From: JBOGIF01 sp050742415
GTDB taxonomy: Bacteria > Actinomycetota > Acidimicrobiia > Acidimicrobiales > AC-14
Length of the DNA: 27,128 nucleotides
Direction of reading: 5' to 3'
Assembly (NCBI GenBank): GCA_050742415.1
Contig: JBOGIF010000004.1
Coordinates: 1-27,128, forward strand
The notes beneath the pieces are model-generated. The model was not told the origin of the DNA and ran no database searches. It saw only the letters and a list, made by a program, of their open reading frames with translations. Below, one piece after another: positions 7,715-19,660 of this stretch (within the stretch, counting starts at the first letter, position 1; each line of letters starts with the position of its first letter). Made by a program: the position numbers and the translations under genes.

Positions 7715-9432
7715 GTGGTAGACCAGTTGGTGGTGACCGGTCGGATCGTGATAGATGACCCGCGTCCGCGCACGCCCAACGGCCGGTATCCGGCCAAGGC
7801 GGTGCTCGGCGAGGCGGTGCGCGTTTCGGCCGACGTGTTCCGCGACGGCCACGAACCTCTAGGCGCCCGGGTGCGCTGGCGGCCGGTGGCGAGCGACAAA
7901 TGGCGGAGCGTCCCGATGGTGCCGACCGGCAACGACCGGTGGGAGGCCGTCGTCGAGCCCGACGCGCTCGGGCGCCACGAGCTGGTCGTGGAGGCGTGGA
8001 CCGAGCGTGACACCGGCCCGGCTGACCTGACGGCGGGCGAGCCGTTCCCGCTGTGGGTCGACCGCGAGCGGGCGCTCGCGGGCGCCTGGTACGAGCTGTT
8101 CCCGCGGTCCGAAGGAGGGTTGCGGGTCGCGGCCGCCGGTCGCCTGCCGGCCGTCGCCGGCATGGGCTTCGACGTGGTCTACCTGCCGCCCGTGCACCCG
8201 ATCGGCCACAGCCACCGCAAGGGCGTGAACAACACCCTGGTGGTGGGCCCGGACGACCCGGGCAGCCCGTGGGCGATCGGCTCGGAGGCAGGGGGGCACA
8301 CCGCGGTGGAGCCGAGCCTCGGCACCATCGACGATTTCGACGCCTTCGTCGCCGCCGCCGAGGACCTGGGGATGGAGGTGGCGCTCGACTACGCGCTCCA
8401 GTGCTCGCCCGACCATCCCTGGGTGAGCGAGCACCCCGAGTGGTTCCACCACCGACCCGACGGGTCCATCCGCTACGCCGAGAACCCGCCGAAGAAGTAC
8501 GAGGACATCTTTCCCCTGAACTTCTGGCCCGAGTCGCCCGGCGCCCGGGAGGCGCTGTGGGAGGCGTGTCGCGACATCCTCGAGTTCTGGATCGGCCACG
8601 GGGTCCGCGTCTTCCGCGTCGACAACCCCCACACCAAGCCGACGGCGTTCTGGGAATGGGTGATCGCCGCCGTCCAGGCCGACCACCCCGACGTCGTGTT
8701 CCTGGCCGAGGCGTTCACCCGACCGAAGGTCATGGCCAAGCTGGCGGAGGTGGGGTTCAGCCAGAGCTACACCTACTTCACCTGGCGCACGACCAAGTGG
8801 GAGCTGAGGGACTACCTGGAGGAGATCTGCCACGGGCCCAAGGCCGACTTCATGCGGCCCAACTTCTGGCCCAACACACCCGACATCCTCTCGGGCCCGC
8901 TGCGCGACGGCCCGCCGGCGGCATTCCGGATGCGCCTGGTGCTGGCCGCCACCTCCGTCCCCTCCTACGGCATCTACAACGGCTACGAGCTGTGCGAGAA
9001 CCTTCCGGCGTCGCCGGACAACGAGGAGTATCTGCGCTCGGAAAAGTACGAGGTCAAGACTCGGGACTGGAGCCACCCGGGCTCGCTGGCGCCGTTCGTC
9101 ACCAGGCTCAACCGCATCCGTCGCGACCACCCGGCCTTCTCGGAGTTGCGCAACATCGCTTTCCACCACTCCGCCAACGACTCCATCCTGGCGTTCTCCA
9201 AGAGCAGCGCCGACGGCAGCGACGTAGTGCTCGTGGTGGTCAACCTCGACCCGCACCACGTCCAGTCCGACGTGCTGGGGCTGGACCTGGCGTCGCTCGG
9301 CCTGTCTGCCGGCCGGCCGGTGTTGGCCCACGACGAGCTGACGGGCGTGACCTACACGTGGAGTGGCCCCAATCCCTACGTCCGCCTGGACCCGGCAGTG
9401 GCGCCGGCCCACATCCTGCACCTCACCAGCGC

Positions 9433-9436
<4 letters not shown>
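7715..9436 (+). CDS. glgE: Alpha-1,4-glucan:maltose-1-phosphate maltosyltransferase (GlgE), compact form
   Basis: A GH13_3 enzyme that transfers maltosyl units from maltose-1-phosphate to alpha-1,4-glucan. The N-terminal beta domain (GRIVIDDPRPRTPNGRYPAKAV) is followed by GAWYELFPRS, YLPPVHPIGHSHRKGVNN, ALQCSPDHPW, HRPDGSIRYAENPPKKY and FRVDNPHTKP. Predicted catalytic residues are D303 (nucleophile), E332 (AEAFTRP) and D390 (NTPD). At 573 residues it is about 100 shorter than well-studied GlgE proteins (675 in Streptomyces coelicolor, 701 in M. tuberculosis). The loss falls after residue ~95: VEAWTERD runs within ~20 residues into LWVDRERALAGAWYE, so the usual helical insert (S domain) is absent. 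The active site looks intact. GTG 7715 is the longest plausible start; no good SD or -10 supports it. Its stop overlaps treS (GTGA). Confidence 0.95.
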
Positions 9437-11117
<1,681 letters not shown>

Positions 11118-11121
<4 letters not shown>

Positions 11122-12452
11122 CGAGGACGGCCAGCCAGACCCTCGGGGAGCACCTCGCCCGCCAGCGCTGGTTCCCCGGCACGGAGCCGCCCGGGACGGT
11201 GCGAGTTGTCCACCGGTGGGTGGAACGCACCCAGTGGCCGCGCCTGATCCGGCTGGTGGTTGAGGCCGACGGCGGCCTATACCAGCTCGTGCTCGCCGAG
11301 CGACCGGCCGGCGAGAAGGACTTCCTGCGCGGCCACGACGAGGTGGTCGTCGGGGAGTTCGGCGAGGGCGCCGATCGCGCCGTCGCCTACGACGCCATCC
11401 ACGACCCGGAGGCGGCTCTGGCCCTCCTGGCCGGGGTGGCACCCGACCAGGTGGTCGAGAGGGCCCGGGTCATGGGCGTCGAGCAGTCCAACAGCTCGGT
11501 GGTCTACGACGAGCGCGTCATCCTCAAGCTCTTCCGCCGCCTCGACACCGGGCCGAACCCGGAGGTGGAGATCACCAGAGGCCTGGCGGATGCCGGCTTC
11601 CCCTGGGTGACGGCCCCTCTGGCCACGCTGTCGCGAGAGGGCTTCGACCTGGCGGTGGCCCAGCCGTTCCTGGCCGGAGGGGTCGAGGGCTGGGCCTTGG
11701 CCCTGACGTCGCTCAGGGACCTCTTCGGCGTGCACGACACCCTTTCCGTCCCGGTCATAAGCCTCGACTCGCCTCCACCGCCGCCCGACCCCGGCCAGGC
11801 GGGCGGGGACTTCTCGGCCGAGGCCCGGCGCCTCGGCGAGACGATGGCGGGCATGCATGCCGCCCTGGCCGATGCGTTCGGCCGTTCTCCAGGACGGGCC
11901 GACGAGTGGGCCGACAGCATCGCCGAGCAGGTGCGTCAGCTCGAGTTCCCCGACGGCATCGACCGTGCTGCCGCGGAGCGCAAGCTCGACGACCTGAGGG
12001 CCGCCGACCCGGGCCCTGCCATCCGCGTCCACGGCGACCTCCACCTGGGCCAGGTGATGCGCACCGACGCCGGTTGGTACGTGCTCGACTTCGAGGGGGA
12101 GCCGGCGCGGCCCGTCGAGGACCGGCGGCGGCCGTCGTCGGCGTTGCGCGACGTGGCCGGCATGCTGCGGTCGTTCCACTACGCGTCGGCAGTGGCCACC
12201 CTCGAACGTGACGCCCAGGACCAGGAGGTGGGCGCGGCGTGGGAGGAGCGCAATCGAGCCGCGTTCCTCCGGGGCTACATGAGCGAGGCCACCAAGGCCC
12301 GGGTCGTCCCGGCCGACGACCGATCGGTGGAGGCGTTGCTCGCCGCCTTCGAGCTGGAGAAGGCGGTGTACGAGCTGGGGTACGAGAGGTCGTACCGGCC
12401 TCACTGGGAGTCCATCCCGGTCACGGCGCTGCGAAGGATGGTGGGGCAGTGA
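11118..12452 (+). CDS. mak: Maltokinase (Mak/Pep2)
   Basis: A 444-residue aminoglycoside-phosphotransferase-fold kinase that makes maltose-1-phosphate from maltose and ATP, the GlgE donor. The N-terminal cap (QRWFPGTEPPGTVRV) is typical of actinobacterial Mak. The kinase part shows K137 in VILKLFRR, E149 in NPEVEI, the catalytic motif H305-G-D307-L-H-L-G-Q and the metal-binding D324 in VLDFEGEP. The following RRRPSSALRDVAGMLRSFHYA is characteristic of the family. Length matches M. tuberculosis Mak (455). A Pro-rich linker lies near 217-226. The ATG sits in an ATGA overlap with treS, and the stop is in a GTGA overlap with glgB. The last codons form the first unit of an 18-bp tandem repeat. Confidence 0.95.
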
Positions 12453-12502
12453 AGGAAAGTCGGGCAACGAAGGATGGTGGGGCAACGAAGGATGGTGTGG
12501 CA
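12431..12502 (+). repeat. Four 18-bp tandem units across the mak/glgB junction
   Basis: Units start at 12431, 12449, 12467 and 12485, followed by a partial fifth at 12503. The consensus is (G/A)CGAAGGATGGTGGGGCA; units 1, 3 and 4 are nearly identical and unit 2 is diverged. Each conserved unit carries a GAAGGA Shine-Dalgarno-like core, and GTGAAGG follows units 1 and 4. In the glgB frame the units encode a 6-residue repeat (T/V)K(D/E)GGA. Confidence 0.85.
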
Positions 12503-14665
12503 GTGAAGGTCGACGCCGAAGCCGCGGCCCTCGCCGAGGGCCGGCACTCCGACCCCCACCGGTTCCTGGGCCGGCACGGCCAGACAGTCAGGGCCTGGCG
12601 TCCCGACGCCACCGAGGTCGACCTGGTGTTACCCACCGAACGGCGCCCGATGAAGAAGGCCCACCCGGCCGGCGTATTCATGGCAACCAAGGTTGACGCC
12701 GACGACGGCGACTACCGGTTCGACGTCGCCTACGGCGCTGACCGCTTTCTCGTTGACGACCCGTACCGCTTCTGGCCCACCCTGGGCGACGTCGACCTGC
12801 ACCTCTTCGGCGAGGGCCGCCACCACTCGTTGTGGGAGCGGTTCGGCGCCCATCCCATGAAGCACCAGGGAGTGGAGGGAACGGCCTTTGCGGTCTGGGC
12901 CCCGGCGGCGCGAGGCGTGCGGGTCGTGGGCGACTTCAACGGTTGGGACGGCCGGCTCAATCCGATGCGGATGCTCGGCAGCTCGGGCGTGTGGGAGATC
13001 TTCGTCCCCGGCGTCTCGGAGGGGACTTGCTACAAGTACGAGGTCGTCACCGCCGACGGGCATCTGACGCTTCGCTCCGACCCGTTTGCCTTCGAATCCG
13101 AGGTTCCTCCCCGCACGGCCAGCATCGTGTCAACTTCCGGCCACGTCTGGAAGGACGAGACATGGCTCGAGAGGCGGGCGACGACCGACGCCATGTCGTC
13201 GCCGCAGTCGATCTACGAGTGCCACGTCGGATCGTGGCGGCGTGTCCCAGAGGAGGGCAATCGGCCGCTCACCTACCTGGAGCTGGCCGAGCAGCTCCCC
13301 GACTACCTGGCCGACCTCGGCTTCACCCACGTGGAGTTCCTCCCCTTGGCCGGCCACCCGTTCTCCGGTTCGTGGGGCTACCAGGTCACGTCGTACTACG
13401 CCCCCTCGCCGACGTACGGCTCGCCCGACGACCTCCGGGCCCTGATCGACGCGCTGCACCAACGCGGCATCGGAGTGATCGTCGACTGGGTGCCGGCCCA
13501 TTTCCCGCGCGACACCTTCGCGCTCGCCCGCTTCGACGGCACCGCGCTGTACGAGCATTCCGACCCCCGCCAGGGCGAGCATCCCGACTGGGGCACGCTC
13601 GTCTTCAACTTCGGCCGCCACGAGGTGCGCAACTTCCTCATCGCCAACGCCCTCTACTGGATCTCGGAGTTCCACGTCGACGGGCTGCGGGTGGACGCGG
13701 TCGCCTCCATGCTCTACCTCGACTACTCCCGCAAGGACGGCGAGTGGATACCCAACCGCTTCGGGGGCCGGGAGAACATCGAGGCCGTCGAGTTCGTCCG
13801 CCAGCTCAACGAGGTCGTCTACGGCACCCATCCCGGGGTGATCACCGTGGCCGAAGAGTCGACGGCGTGGCCGGCGGTCTCCAGGCCCACCTACCTCGGC
13901 GGCCTGGGGTTCGGCTTCAAGTGGAACATGGGTTGGATGCACGACACTCTCGAGTACTTCGGCAAGGACCCGGTCCACCGCAGCCACCACCATCACCAGC
14001 TCACCTTCGGGCTGCTCTACGCCTTCACCGAGAACTTCGTGCTGCCGATGTCCCACGACGAGGTCGTCCACGGCAAGGGCTCCCTGCTCACCCGCATGCC
14101 CGCCGACCGACCGAACCAGCTCGCCAACCTGCGGGCGCTCCTCGGGTGGATGTGGGCCCATCCCGGCAAGCAGCTCCTCTTCATGGGCGGGGAGCTGGCC
14201 CAGGAACGGGAATGGGCGCATGACGGCAGCCTCGACTGGCACCTGCTCGAAGACCCTGGCCACCGCGGCGTCCAGGACCTGGTGCGAGAGCTCAACCGGG
14301 TCTATGCCGCCGAGCCGGCCCTCTGGGAGCGCGACTTCGACCCTGTCGGCTTCCGCTGGGTAGACGCCAACGACGCCGACCACAACGTGTTCTCCTTCGC
14401 CCGGTTCTCGGCCGACGGCTCCCGGTGCCTGGTGTGCGTGGCGAACCTGTCGGGCTCGGACCACTTCGGCTACCGGGTCGGCGTGCCGCGGGCCGGTAGG
14501 TGGCGCAAGGCCCTAGACACAGCCGACTCGCGCTTCGCGGGCTGGCGTCGCGATGCGGGTGGGGAGGTCGAGGCCGATCCAGTCCCGTGGCACGGCCTCG
14601 ACCAATCGGTAGCGCTCGACCTGTACCCCCTCAGCGTCACCTGGCTCGTACCCTCGGGCGAATGA
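12449..14665 (+). CDS. glgB: 1,4-alpha-glucan branching enzyme (GlgB)
   Basis: A 738-residue GH13_9 enzyme that introduces alpha-1,6 branches. An N1 domain (HSDPHRFLGRHG) and a CBM48 domain (GTAFAVWAPAARGVRVVGDFNGWDG split by family norms) precede the barrel. Catalytic residues are D416 (LRVDAVAS), E469 (TVAEEST) and H536-D537 (MSHDEVVHGKG). WMHDTLEYF is also diagnostic. The C-terminal beta domain ends SVTWLVPSGE. Two starts are equally plausible: GTG 12449, in the GTGA overlap with mak, or GTG 12503. Both are preceded by the same repeat-borne GAAGGA, and the second gives 720 residues. The first ~18 residues are repeat-encoded (KESRATKDGGATKDGVAV) and lie outside the conserved fold. The stop overlaps the next gene (ATGA). 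Confidence 0.95.
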   Translation: MKESRATKDGGATKDGVAVKVDAEAAALAEGRHSDPHRFLGRHGQTVRAWRPDATEVDLVLPTERRPMKKAHPAGVFMATKVDADDGDYRFDVAYGADRFLVDDPYRFWPTLGDVDLHLFGEGRHHSLWERFGAHPMKHQGVEGTAFAVWAPAARGVRVVGDFNGWDGRLNPMRMLGSSGVWEIFVPGVSEGTCYKYEVVTADGHLTLRSDPFAFESEVPPRTASIVSTSGHVWKDETWLERRATTDAMSSPQSIYECHVGSWRRVPEEGNRPLTYLELAEQLPDYLADLGFTHVEFLPLAGHPFSGSWGYQVTSYYAPSPTYGSPDDLRALIDALHQRGIGVIVDWVPAHFPRDTFALARFDGTALYEHSDPRQGEHPDWGTLVFNFGRHEVRNFLIANALYWISEFHVDGLRVDAVASMLYLDYSRKDGEWIPNRFGGRENIEAVEFVRQLNEVVYGTHPGVITVAEESTAWPAVSRPTYLGGLGFGFKWNMGWMHDTLEYFGKDPVHRSHHHHQLTFGLLYAFTENFVLPMSHDEVVHGKGSLLTRMPADRPNQLANLRALLGWMWAHPGKQLLFMGGELAQEREWAHDGSLDWHLLEDPGHRGVQDLVRELNRVYAAEPALWERDFDPVGFRWVDANDADHNVFSFARFSADGSRCLVCVANLSGSDHFGYRVGVPRAGRWRKALDTADSRFAGWRRDAGGEVEADPVPWHGLDQSVALDLYPLSVTWLVPSGE

Positions 14666-15600
14666 CCGATAGGCCCTCGTGGGTCCCACTGGAGGCGGAG
14701 GCGCCCACCGCCCCGGCTCCGGTGCCGGGTGCCGCGGTCGCGGCCGAGGTCGATGGCGAAGGGGGCCGGGGTGAGCGCCGGCCTGGTGGGCCGCTGCGGA
14801 TGCACCCGATGACGATCCCCGACATCCTCGACGGCGCCTTCACACTGCTGAAGGCCAACGCCAAAGCCGTGCTCCTCGTGTCGGCGGTTTTCATCGTGCC
14901 CGTACAGCTTTTGACCGCTTACCTCCAGCGCGACGTGCTCGGCGGGTTCTCGCTCTTCGACGTGTTCCAGGACCCTTCGACGGCGCAAGCTCTCGTCGAC
15001 CAGGGCGGGGGGACGGGCGCCGGCCAGGGTTTCGTGGTCGGCCTGGCCAGCCGGGCGCTGGTTCTGCCGGCGCTGGCGGGCGCGGTGAGCTTTCTCGTCG
15101 CCCGGTCCTACCTGGGGGAGGAGGTGGTCGCGTCGGTCGCCCTTCGGGTGGGGCTGAGGCGGTGGTGGTCCCTCGTCGTGGCCTGGGTGCTCGTCCACAT
15201 CATCGAGTTCTTGGCCGCGCCCTTCCTCCTGCTGCCGGGCCTGCTGGCCATGGCCCTGTTCATCCCGGTGGCGCCCATCATCGCCATCGAAGGGGTGGGG
15301 GCGTTCAAGGCGATGCGCCGGTCCGTTCGGCTGATGGGCCGGCGCCTGTTCCCTGGCCTGGGCGTGGCCTTGGCGTCCGGTCTACTTGCCGGCGCGGTGG
15401 GGACGGCGCTCGGTGTCATTCCACAGCTGGCGGCGTACGGCGTGGGCCTGCGCAGGGGTTGGGTGATCCTGGCTGCGGGCACGACGATCACCAGCCTGCT
15501 GACCACGCCGCTGATAGTCATCGTCGCGACCCTCGTCTACTTCGACGCCCGCATACGCCGGGAAGGCCTCGACCTGGAGGTGATGGCGGCTGGCCTCTAG
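14662..15600 (+). CDS. Polytopic membrane protein (GPDPase-membrane-domain-like)
   Basis: A 312-residue membrane protein. The first ~48 residues are disordered and rich in Pro, Ala and Gly. Then follows MTIPDILDGAFTLLKANAKAVL, an amphipathic entry segment typical of the glycerophosphoryl-diester-phosphodiesterase membrane domain family. About six hydrophobic stretches follow (roughly residues 70-90, 125-150, 170-205, 230-255 and 270-300). A loop EGVGAFKAMRRSVRLMGRRL resembles those families. No phosphodiesterase catalytic domain is attached. Such proteins often sit beside DUF4129, MoxR and DUF58 genes, as here. It starts in an ATGA overlap with glgB, so glucan and MoxR genes are physically continuous. 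The stop lies inside the Shine-Dalgarno AGGAGG of the next gene. Confidence 0.75.
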   Translation: MTDRPSWVPLEAEAPTAPAPVPGAAVAAEVDGEGGRGERRPGGPLRMHPMTIPDILDGAFTLLKANAKAVLLVSAVFIVPVQLLTAYLQRDVLGGFSLFDVFQDPSTAQALVDQGGGTGAGQGFVVGLASRALVLPALAGAVSFLVARSYLGEEVVASVALRVGLRRWWSLVVAWVLVHIIEFLAAPFLLLPGLLAMALFIPVAPIIAIEGVGAFKAMRRSVRLMGRRLFPGLGVALASGLLAGAVGTALGVIPQLAAYGVGLRRGWVILAAGTTITSLLTTPLIVIVATLVYFDARIRREGLDLEVMAAGL

Positions 15601-15604
15601 GAGG
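15599..15604 (+). promoter_or_regulatory. Strong Shine-Dalgarno (AGGAGG)
   Basis: AGGAGG is followed by 6 bases and the GTG at 15611. It is the clearest ribosome binding site in this gene run and decides the start of the DUF4129 gene; it overlaps the upstream TAG stop (15598-15600). Confidence 0.75.
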
Positions 15605-15610
15605 GTCCCT

Positions 15611-16279
15611 GTGATCGCGGGGGCGGCGGTCCTCGGCATCGCCCTCCTGTTCGTGCCGGGGCCGGCGCGGGCCGAGCTCGCCGTTCCCGAGCGCGATCCG
15701 CAGGCGGTGAGGGTGGCGGTCAAGGAGGTACTGGCTCGCCCCGAGTTCGGCCCCGTCCGGCTGACCCCGGTCCAGCGGTTGCAGCGCTGGGTCGCCGAGC
15801 GGATACAGAGCCTGCTCAACTCGCTGGCGGGCGGTACCCGGGGAACGGCGCTCACCGGCCTGGTGGTCGTTGCCGGCCTGGTGGCGCTGGCGGCCGTGGC
15901 GCTGCGGTTCGCCCGCGGGGTGACGCGTGACCCGAGCCATTCGATTCGGGGACCGGTCATGCCGAGGCGTACCGGTGCCGACTGGCGGGCGGAAGCCGCC
16001 GAGCTGGAGCGGGCTGGACGATGGTCGGCAGCGCTGCGTTGCCGCTACCGGGCGCTCGTCGCCGACCTGGCCGACGGCGGCGTGGTCGAGGAGGTTGCGG
16101 GTCGCACCGCCGGCGAGTACCGGTCCGACGTCGGCTCGGCACTGCCTCAGGCGGCAGCCGACTTCGCGGGGGCCACCGAGCTGTTCGAGCGGGCCTGGTA
16201 CGGGAACCGCCCCACCGGAAGTGACGAGTCGGAGCGGTTCCGGGGCCTGGCCGAGCGAGTGCTGGAGTTGGCCCGGTGA
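15611..16279 (+). CDS. DUF4129 domain protein
   Basis: A 222-residue membrane protein. Residues 1-21 look like a signal peptide or anchor ending in ARA, giving an exported stretch with basic/amphipathic helices (VQRLQRWVAERIQSLLNSL). A transmembrane helix lies near 80-100. The cytoplasmic C-terminal domain (about 120-222) has the DUF4129 pattern: RAEAAELERAGRWSAALRCRY, RTAGEYRSDV and ATELFERAWYG. DUF4129 proteins are usual partners of MoxR and DUF58 genes, and their biochemical role is unknown. GTG 15611 is supported by AGGAGG. The stop overlaps the next start (GTGA). Confidence 0.85.
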   Translation: MIAGAAVLGIALLFVPGPARAELAVPERDPQAVRVAVKEVLARPEFGPVRLTPVQRLQRWVAERIQSLLNSLAGGTRGTALTGLVVVAGLVALAAVALRFARGVTRDPSHSIRGPVMPRRTGADWRAEAAELERAGRWSAALRCRYRALVADLADGGVVEEVAGRTAGEYRSDVGSALPQAAADFAGATELFERAWYGNRPTGSDESERFRGLAERVLELAR

Positions 16280-17359
16280 AGGCGCGTTCGCTGGCGCCTT
16301 GGCTGCTCCTGGTCGCCGGATTGGCGGCGGTCGGGTTCCTGGCCGGTCCCCCAACCTCGGACGGGCCGCCTCTCGACCCGAGGTCGGCCGGCCCCGCCGG
16401 GACCAAAGCTCTGATCGAATCGCTCCGAGCCCTCGATGCCAACGTCGACGTGCGCGCCGGCCTTCCGGGTCCCGAAGACCGGACCGCGCTCGTGCTGGCC
16501 GACGACCTGGACGACGCCGGGCGCCGGGCGCTGGGGGACTGGGTGGAGGCGGGGGGCACGCTCGTCCTGGCCGATCCCTCTTCGGCCCTCAACCCGGCGC
16601 CGCCGGCCGGCGCCGCCGGCTTTGGGTCGTTCGAGCCCCAGCTGCTGGCCGGCTGCGACGTGCCCGCGGTACGGGGTGTGGAGAGGGTCGACGTGCCGGG
16701 CGCGCTCCTGCTCGAGGTCCCGCCGGGCGCCACTGGCTGCTTCCCGGGGGGCGACAAGAGCTGGATGGTCGTGGTGCCCCGCGGCCGAGGCGAGATCGTC
16801 GTTCTCGGAGGTGCTGGGAGCCTGGTGAACGCCTACCTGGGCCGGGCCGACAACGGCGTGCTGGCCGTCAACCTCCTGGCCCCGACGATCGGCGGTCGGA
16901 CCGTCGTGGTCCAGCCCCCGGCGCCGGGCGAGGGTCGCAAGGGGCTGTCGGAGCTGGTCGCTCCGGGCGTGAAGCTGGCGCTCGTCCAGCTGGCCATCGC
17001 CTTCGGGGTGGTGGCGGCGGTTCGCGGGCGCCGGCTGGGCTATCCCGTGCCGGAGCCGAAGGTCGTCCCGCTGGCCGGCTCGGAGCTGGTGTCGGCGGTC
17101 GGCAACCTCCTGCAGCGCAGCCGCGGCCGCGATCAGGCCGCGGTCCTCCTGCGGGACGACCTTCGGCGCACGGTCGGCCAGCGGCTCGGGCTGCCGCCGG
17201 GGACCAGCCCCGAGGTGATGGCCGAGGTCGTGGCCGCCCGCACCGGCCTGGACGCGGCCGAGGTGGAGCGGGCATTGGCCGGCCAGCCCCCGGCGAGCGA
17301 GGATGCCCTGGTGAGCCTGGCCCACTCCACCGAGGCAGTGCACCGGGAGGTGACTGGGC

Positions 17360-17373
<14 letters not shown>
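16276..17373 (+). CDS. DUF4350 domain membrane protein
   Basis: A 365-residue protein with an N-terminal transmembrane helix (APWLLLVAGLAAVGFLAG). The extracytoplasmic DUF4350 part contains GPAGTKALIESLRALDANVDV and ALVLADDLDDAGRRALGDWVEAGG, a glutamine-amidotransferase/IFT52-like layout also seen in gliding and cell-surface proteins. A second helix lies near 235-252 (KLALVQLAIAFGVVAAV), after which a cytoplasmic tail of ~110 residues continues. It corresponds in order to Rv3691 in M. tuberculosis. The GTG start overlaps DUF4129 by 4 bases, and its 3' end overlaps moxR by 14 bases. Function unknown; context says it works with the MoxR ATPase. Confidence 0.85.
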
Positions 17374-18310
<937 letters not shown>

Positions 18311-18316
<6 letters not shown>

Positions 18317-18351
18317 GACCTGTGCTTCGCTGAGGCCGGTGTCCCGCTGAG
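18311..18351 (+). repeat. 17-bp imperfect tandem repeat at the moxR/DUF58 junction
   Basis: CGCTGAG recurs at 18311, 18328 and 18345, an exact 17-base period. The first two units agree at about 12 of 17 positions (CGCTGAGaCCtGTG versus CGCTGAGgCCgGTG). The first unit contains the moxR stop codon. Each of the first two units carries a GTG that runs into the TGA of the next unit. Confidence 0.65.
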
Positions 18352-18376
18352 CTCGCTGCCCGTCCCGACCCGCCGG

Positions 18377-19660
18377 TTGGCGGCGCTGGCCGCGCTCGCG
18401 TCCGTCGTCGTGTTGCTGGCTCCGGCGCCGCGATCGGCGCTGGTCGTGGCCAACCTGGTCCTGGTTGCTCTGGCGCTGGCCGACTGGGCCGTCGCCGTAG
18501 CCCCGGCGACCGTGGGCTTCGAGCGGGACCTGCCCAAGGTGGTGGGCCTCGCCATGGAGGCGGAGGTCAGGTGGGTCGTGCGCAACCCCGGCCGAAGGCG
18601 GCTTCGCATGGCCCTGGCCGACGAGCTGGCGCTTTCGTTGCGCCCGGTCAGCCGGCGAGCCCGGCTTGTGGTCCCGGGCGGCGGCCGGGCCGAGGCGGCC
18701 ACCACGATCCGCCCTCGGCGCCGCGGCCGCTTCACTCCCACCGAGGTGGTGCTGCGAGTCGAGGGGCCGCTCGGGCTGGCGGCGCGGCAGGGCCGGCGCC
18801 AGGTGCCGGGTGTGGTCCGGGTGTACCCGCCGTTCCGGTCCCGGGCCGAGGCCGAGCTACGCGTCAAGCGTGCCCAGGTGCTCCAGGTGGGCCTGCGTTC
18901 GGCGCCGGGCCGGGGCGGTGGGACGGAGTTCGACGCCCTGCGCGAGTACTCGGTGGACGACGAGTTCCGCCGCATCGACTGGGCCGCCACCGCCCGGGCC
19001 GGCAAGGCCATCGTGCGCACGTACCGGGCCGAGCGGAACCAGACCGTGCTGCTGCTGCTCGACAGCGGCCGGATGATGGCCGGGCGGGTCGGGCAGTTCC
19101 CGCGGCTCGACCACGCCATGGACGCGGTGATGATGATGACGATGGTCGCCACCCGCTTGGGCGACCGGGTAGGCCTTGTCGCTTTCGACAACCGGGTTCG
19201 CGGCGTCGTGCCTCCGAGCCACTCGCGCGGCCAGCTCGGCCGGGTCACCGAGGCCATGTACGCCCTCGAGCCGACGTTTGTGGAGAGCGATTACCGGGGC
19301 GCCTTCGCCACCGCGCTGTCCCGGTTCCGGCGCCGCTCGCTGATCGTGGTCCTCACCGAGCTGGCCGAGGAGGCCGTGGCCGAGTCGCTGCTGCCGGCGC
19401 TGCCTCTCATCGTGCGCCGCCACCTGGTGATCGTGGCCAGCGTGGCCGACCCCCAGGTGTTCTCGTGGGCCCGGTCCGACCCGGACGACGCCGGCTCGAC
19501 CTACCGCAAGGCGGCGGCCGTCTCCGCCCTGGCCGAGCGGGCCCGCACCGCCGGTCGCCTACGGTCCCTGGGCGCCACCGTGGTCGACGCCGAGCCGGGC
19601 CGGATGGCTCCAATGCTCACCGACGCCTACCTGGAGATCAAAGCCACCGGCGGCCTGTGA
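18377..19660 (+). CDS. DUF58 (vWA-like) protein
   Basis: As given, 427 residues from TTG. Two hydrophobic segments at the N-terminus (AALAALASVVVLLAP and VVANLVLVALALADWAV) anchor the protein. A beta domain follows (RRRGRFTPTEVVLRVEGPLGL). The DUF58 signature GGTEFDALREYSVDDEFRRIDWAATARAG, given in parts, precedes a vWA-like domain with LLLLDSGRMM in the metal-site position. The start is uncertain. No ATG or GTG lies in frame between the preceding in-frame TGA (18314) and the first helix. TTG 18377 lacks a Shine-Dalgarno, GTG 18410 would cut into the helix, and CTG 18347 would restore a natural N-terminus (SSLPVPTRRL). A 17-bp duplication at this spot may have displaced the original GTG. Expected partner of MoxR. 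The 3' end overlaps a convergent gene by 34 bases. Confidence 0.9.
   Translation: MAALAALASVVVLLAPAPRSALVVANLVLVALALADWAVAVAPATVGFERDLPKVVGLAMEAEVRWVVRNPGRRRLRMALADELALSLRPVSRRARLVVPGGGRAEAATTIRPRRRGRFTPTEVVLRVEGPLGLAARQGRRQVPGVVRVYPPFRSRAEAELRVKRAQVLQVGLRSAPGRGGGTEFDALREYSVDDEFRRIDWAATARAGKAIVRTYRAERNQTVLLLLDSGRMMAGRVGQFPRLDHAMDAVMMMTMVATRLGDRVGLVAFDNRVRGVVPPSHSRGQLGRVTEAMYALEPTFVESDYRGAFATALSRFRRRSLIVVLTELAEEAVAESLLPALPLIVRRHLVIVASVADPQVFSWARSDPDDAGSTYRKAAAVSALAERARTAGRLRSLGATVVDAEPGRMAPMLTDAYLEIKATGGL

Noticed and set aside
8053..9432. Open frame upstream of treS suggesting a fused protein
   Set aside because: The translation is Arg/Pro-rich shadow of glgE. TreS homology starts right after the GTG at 9433.
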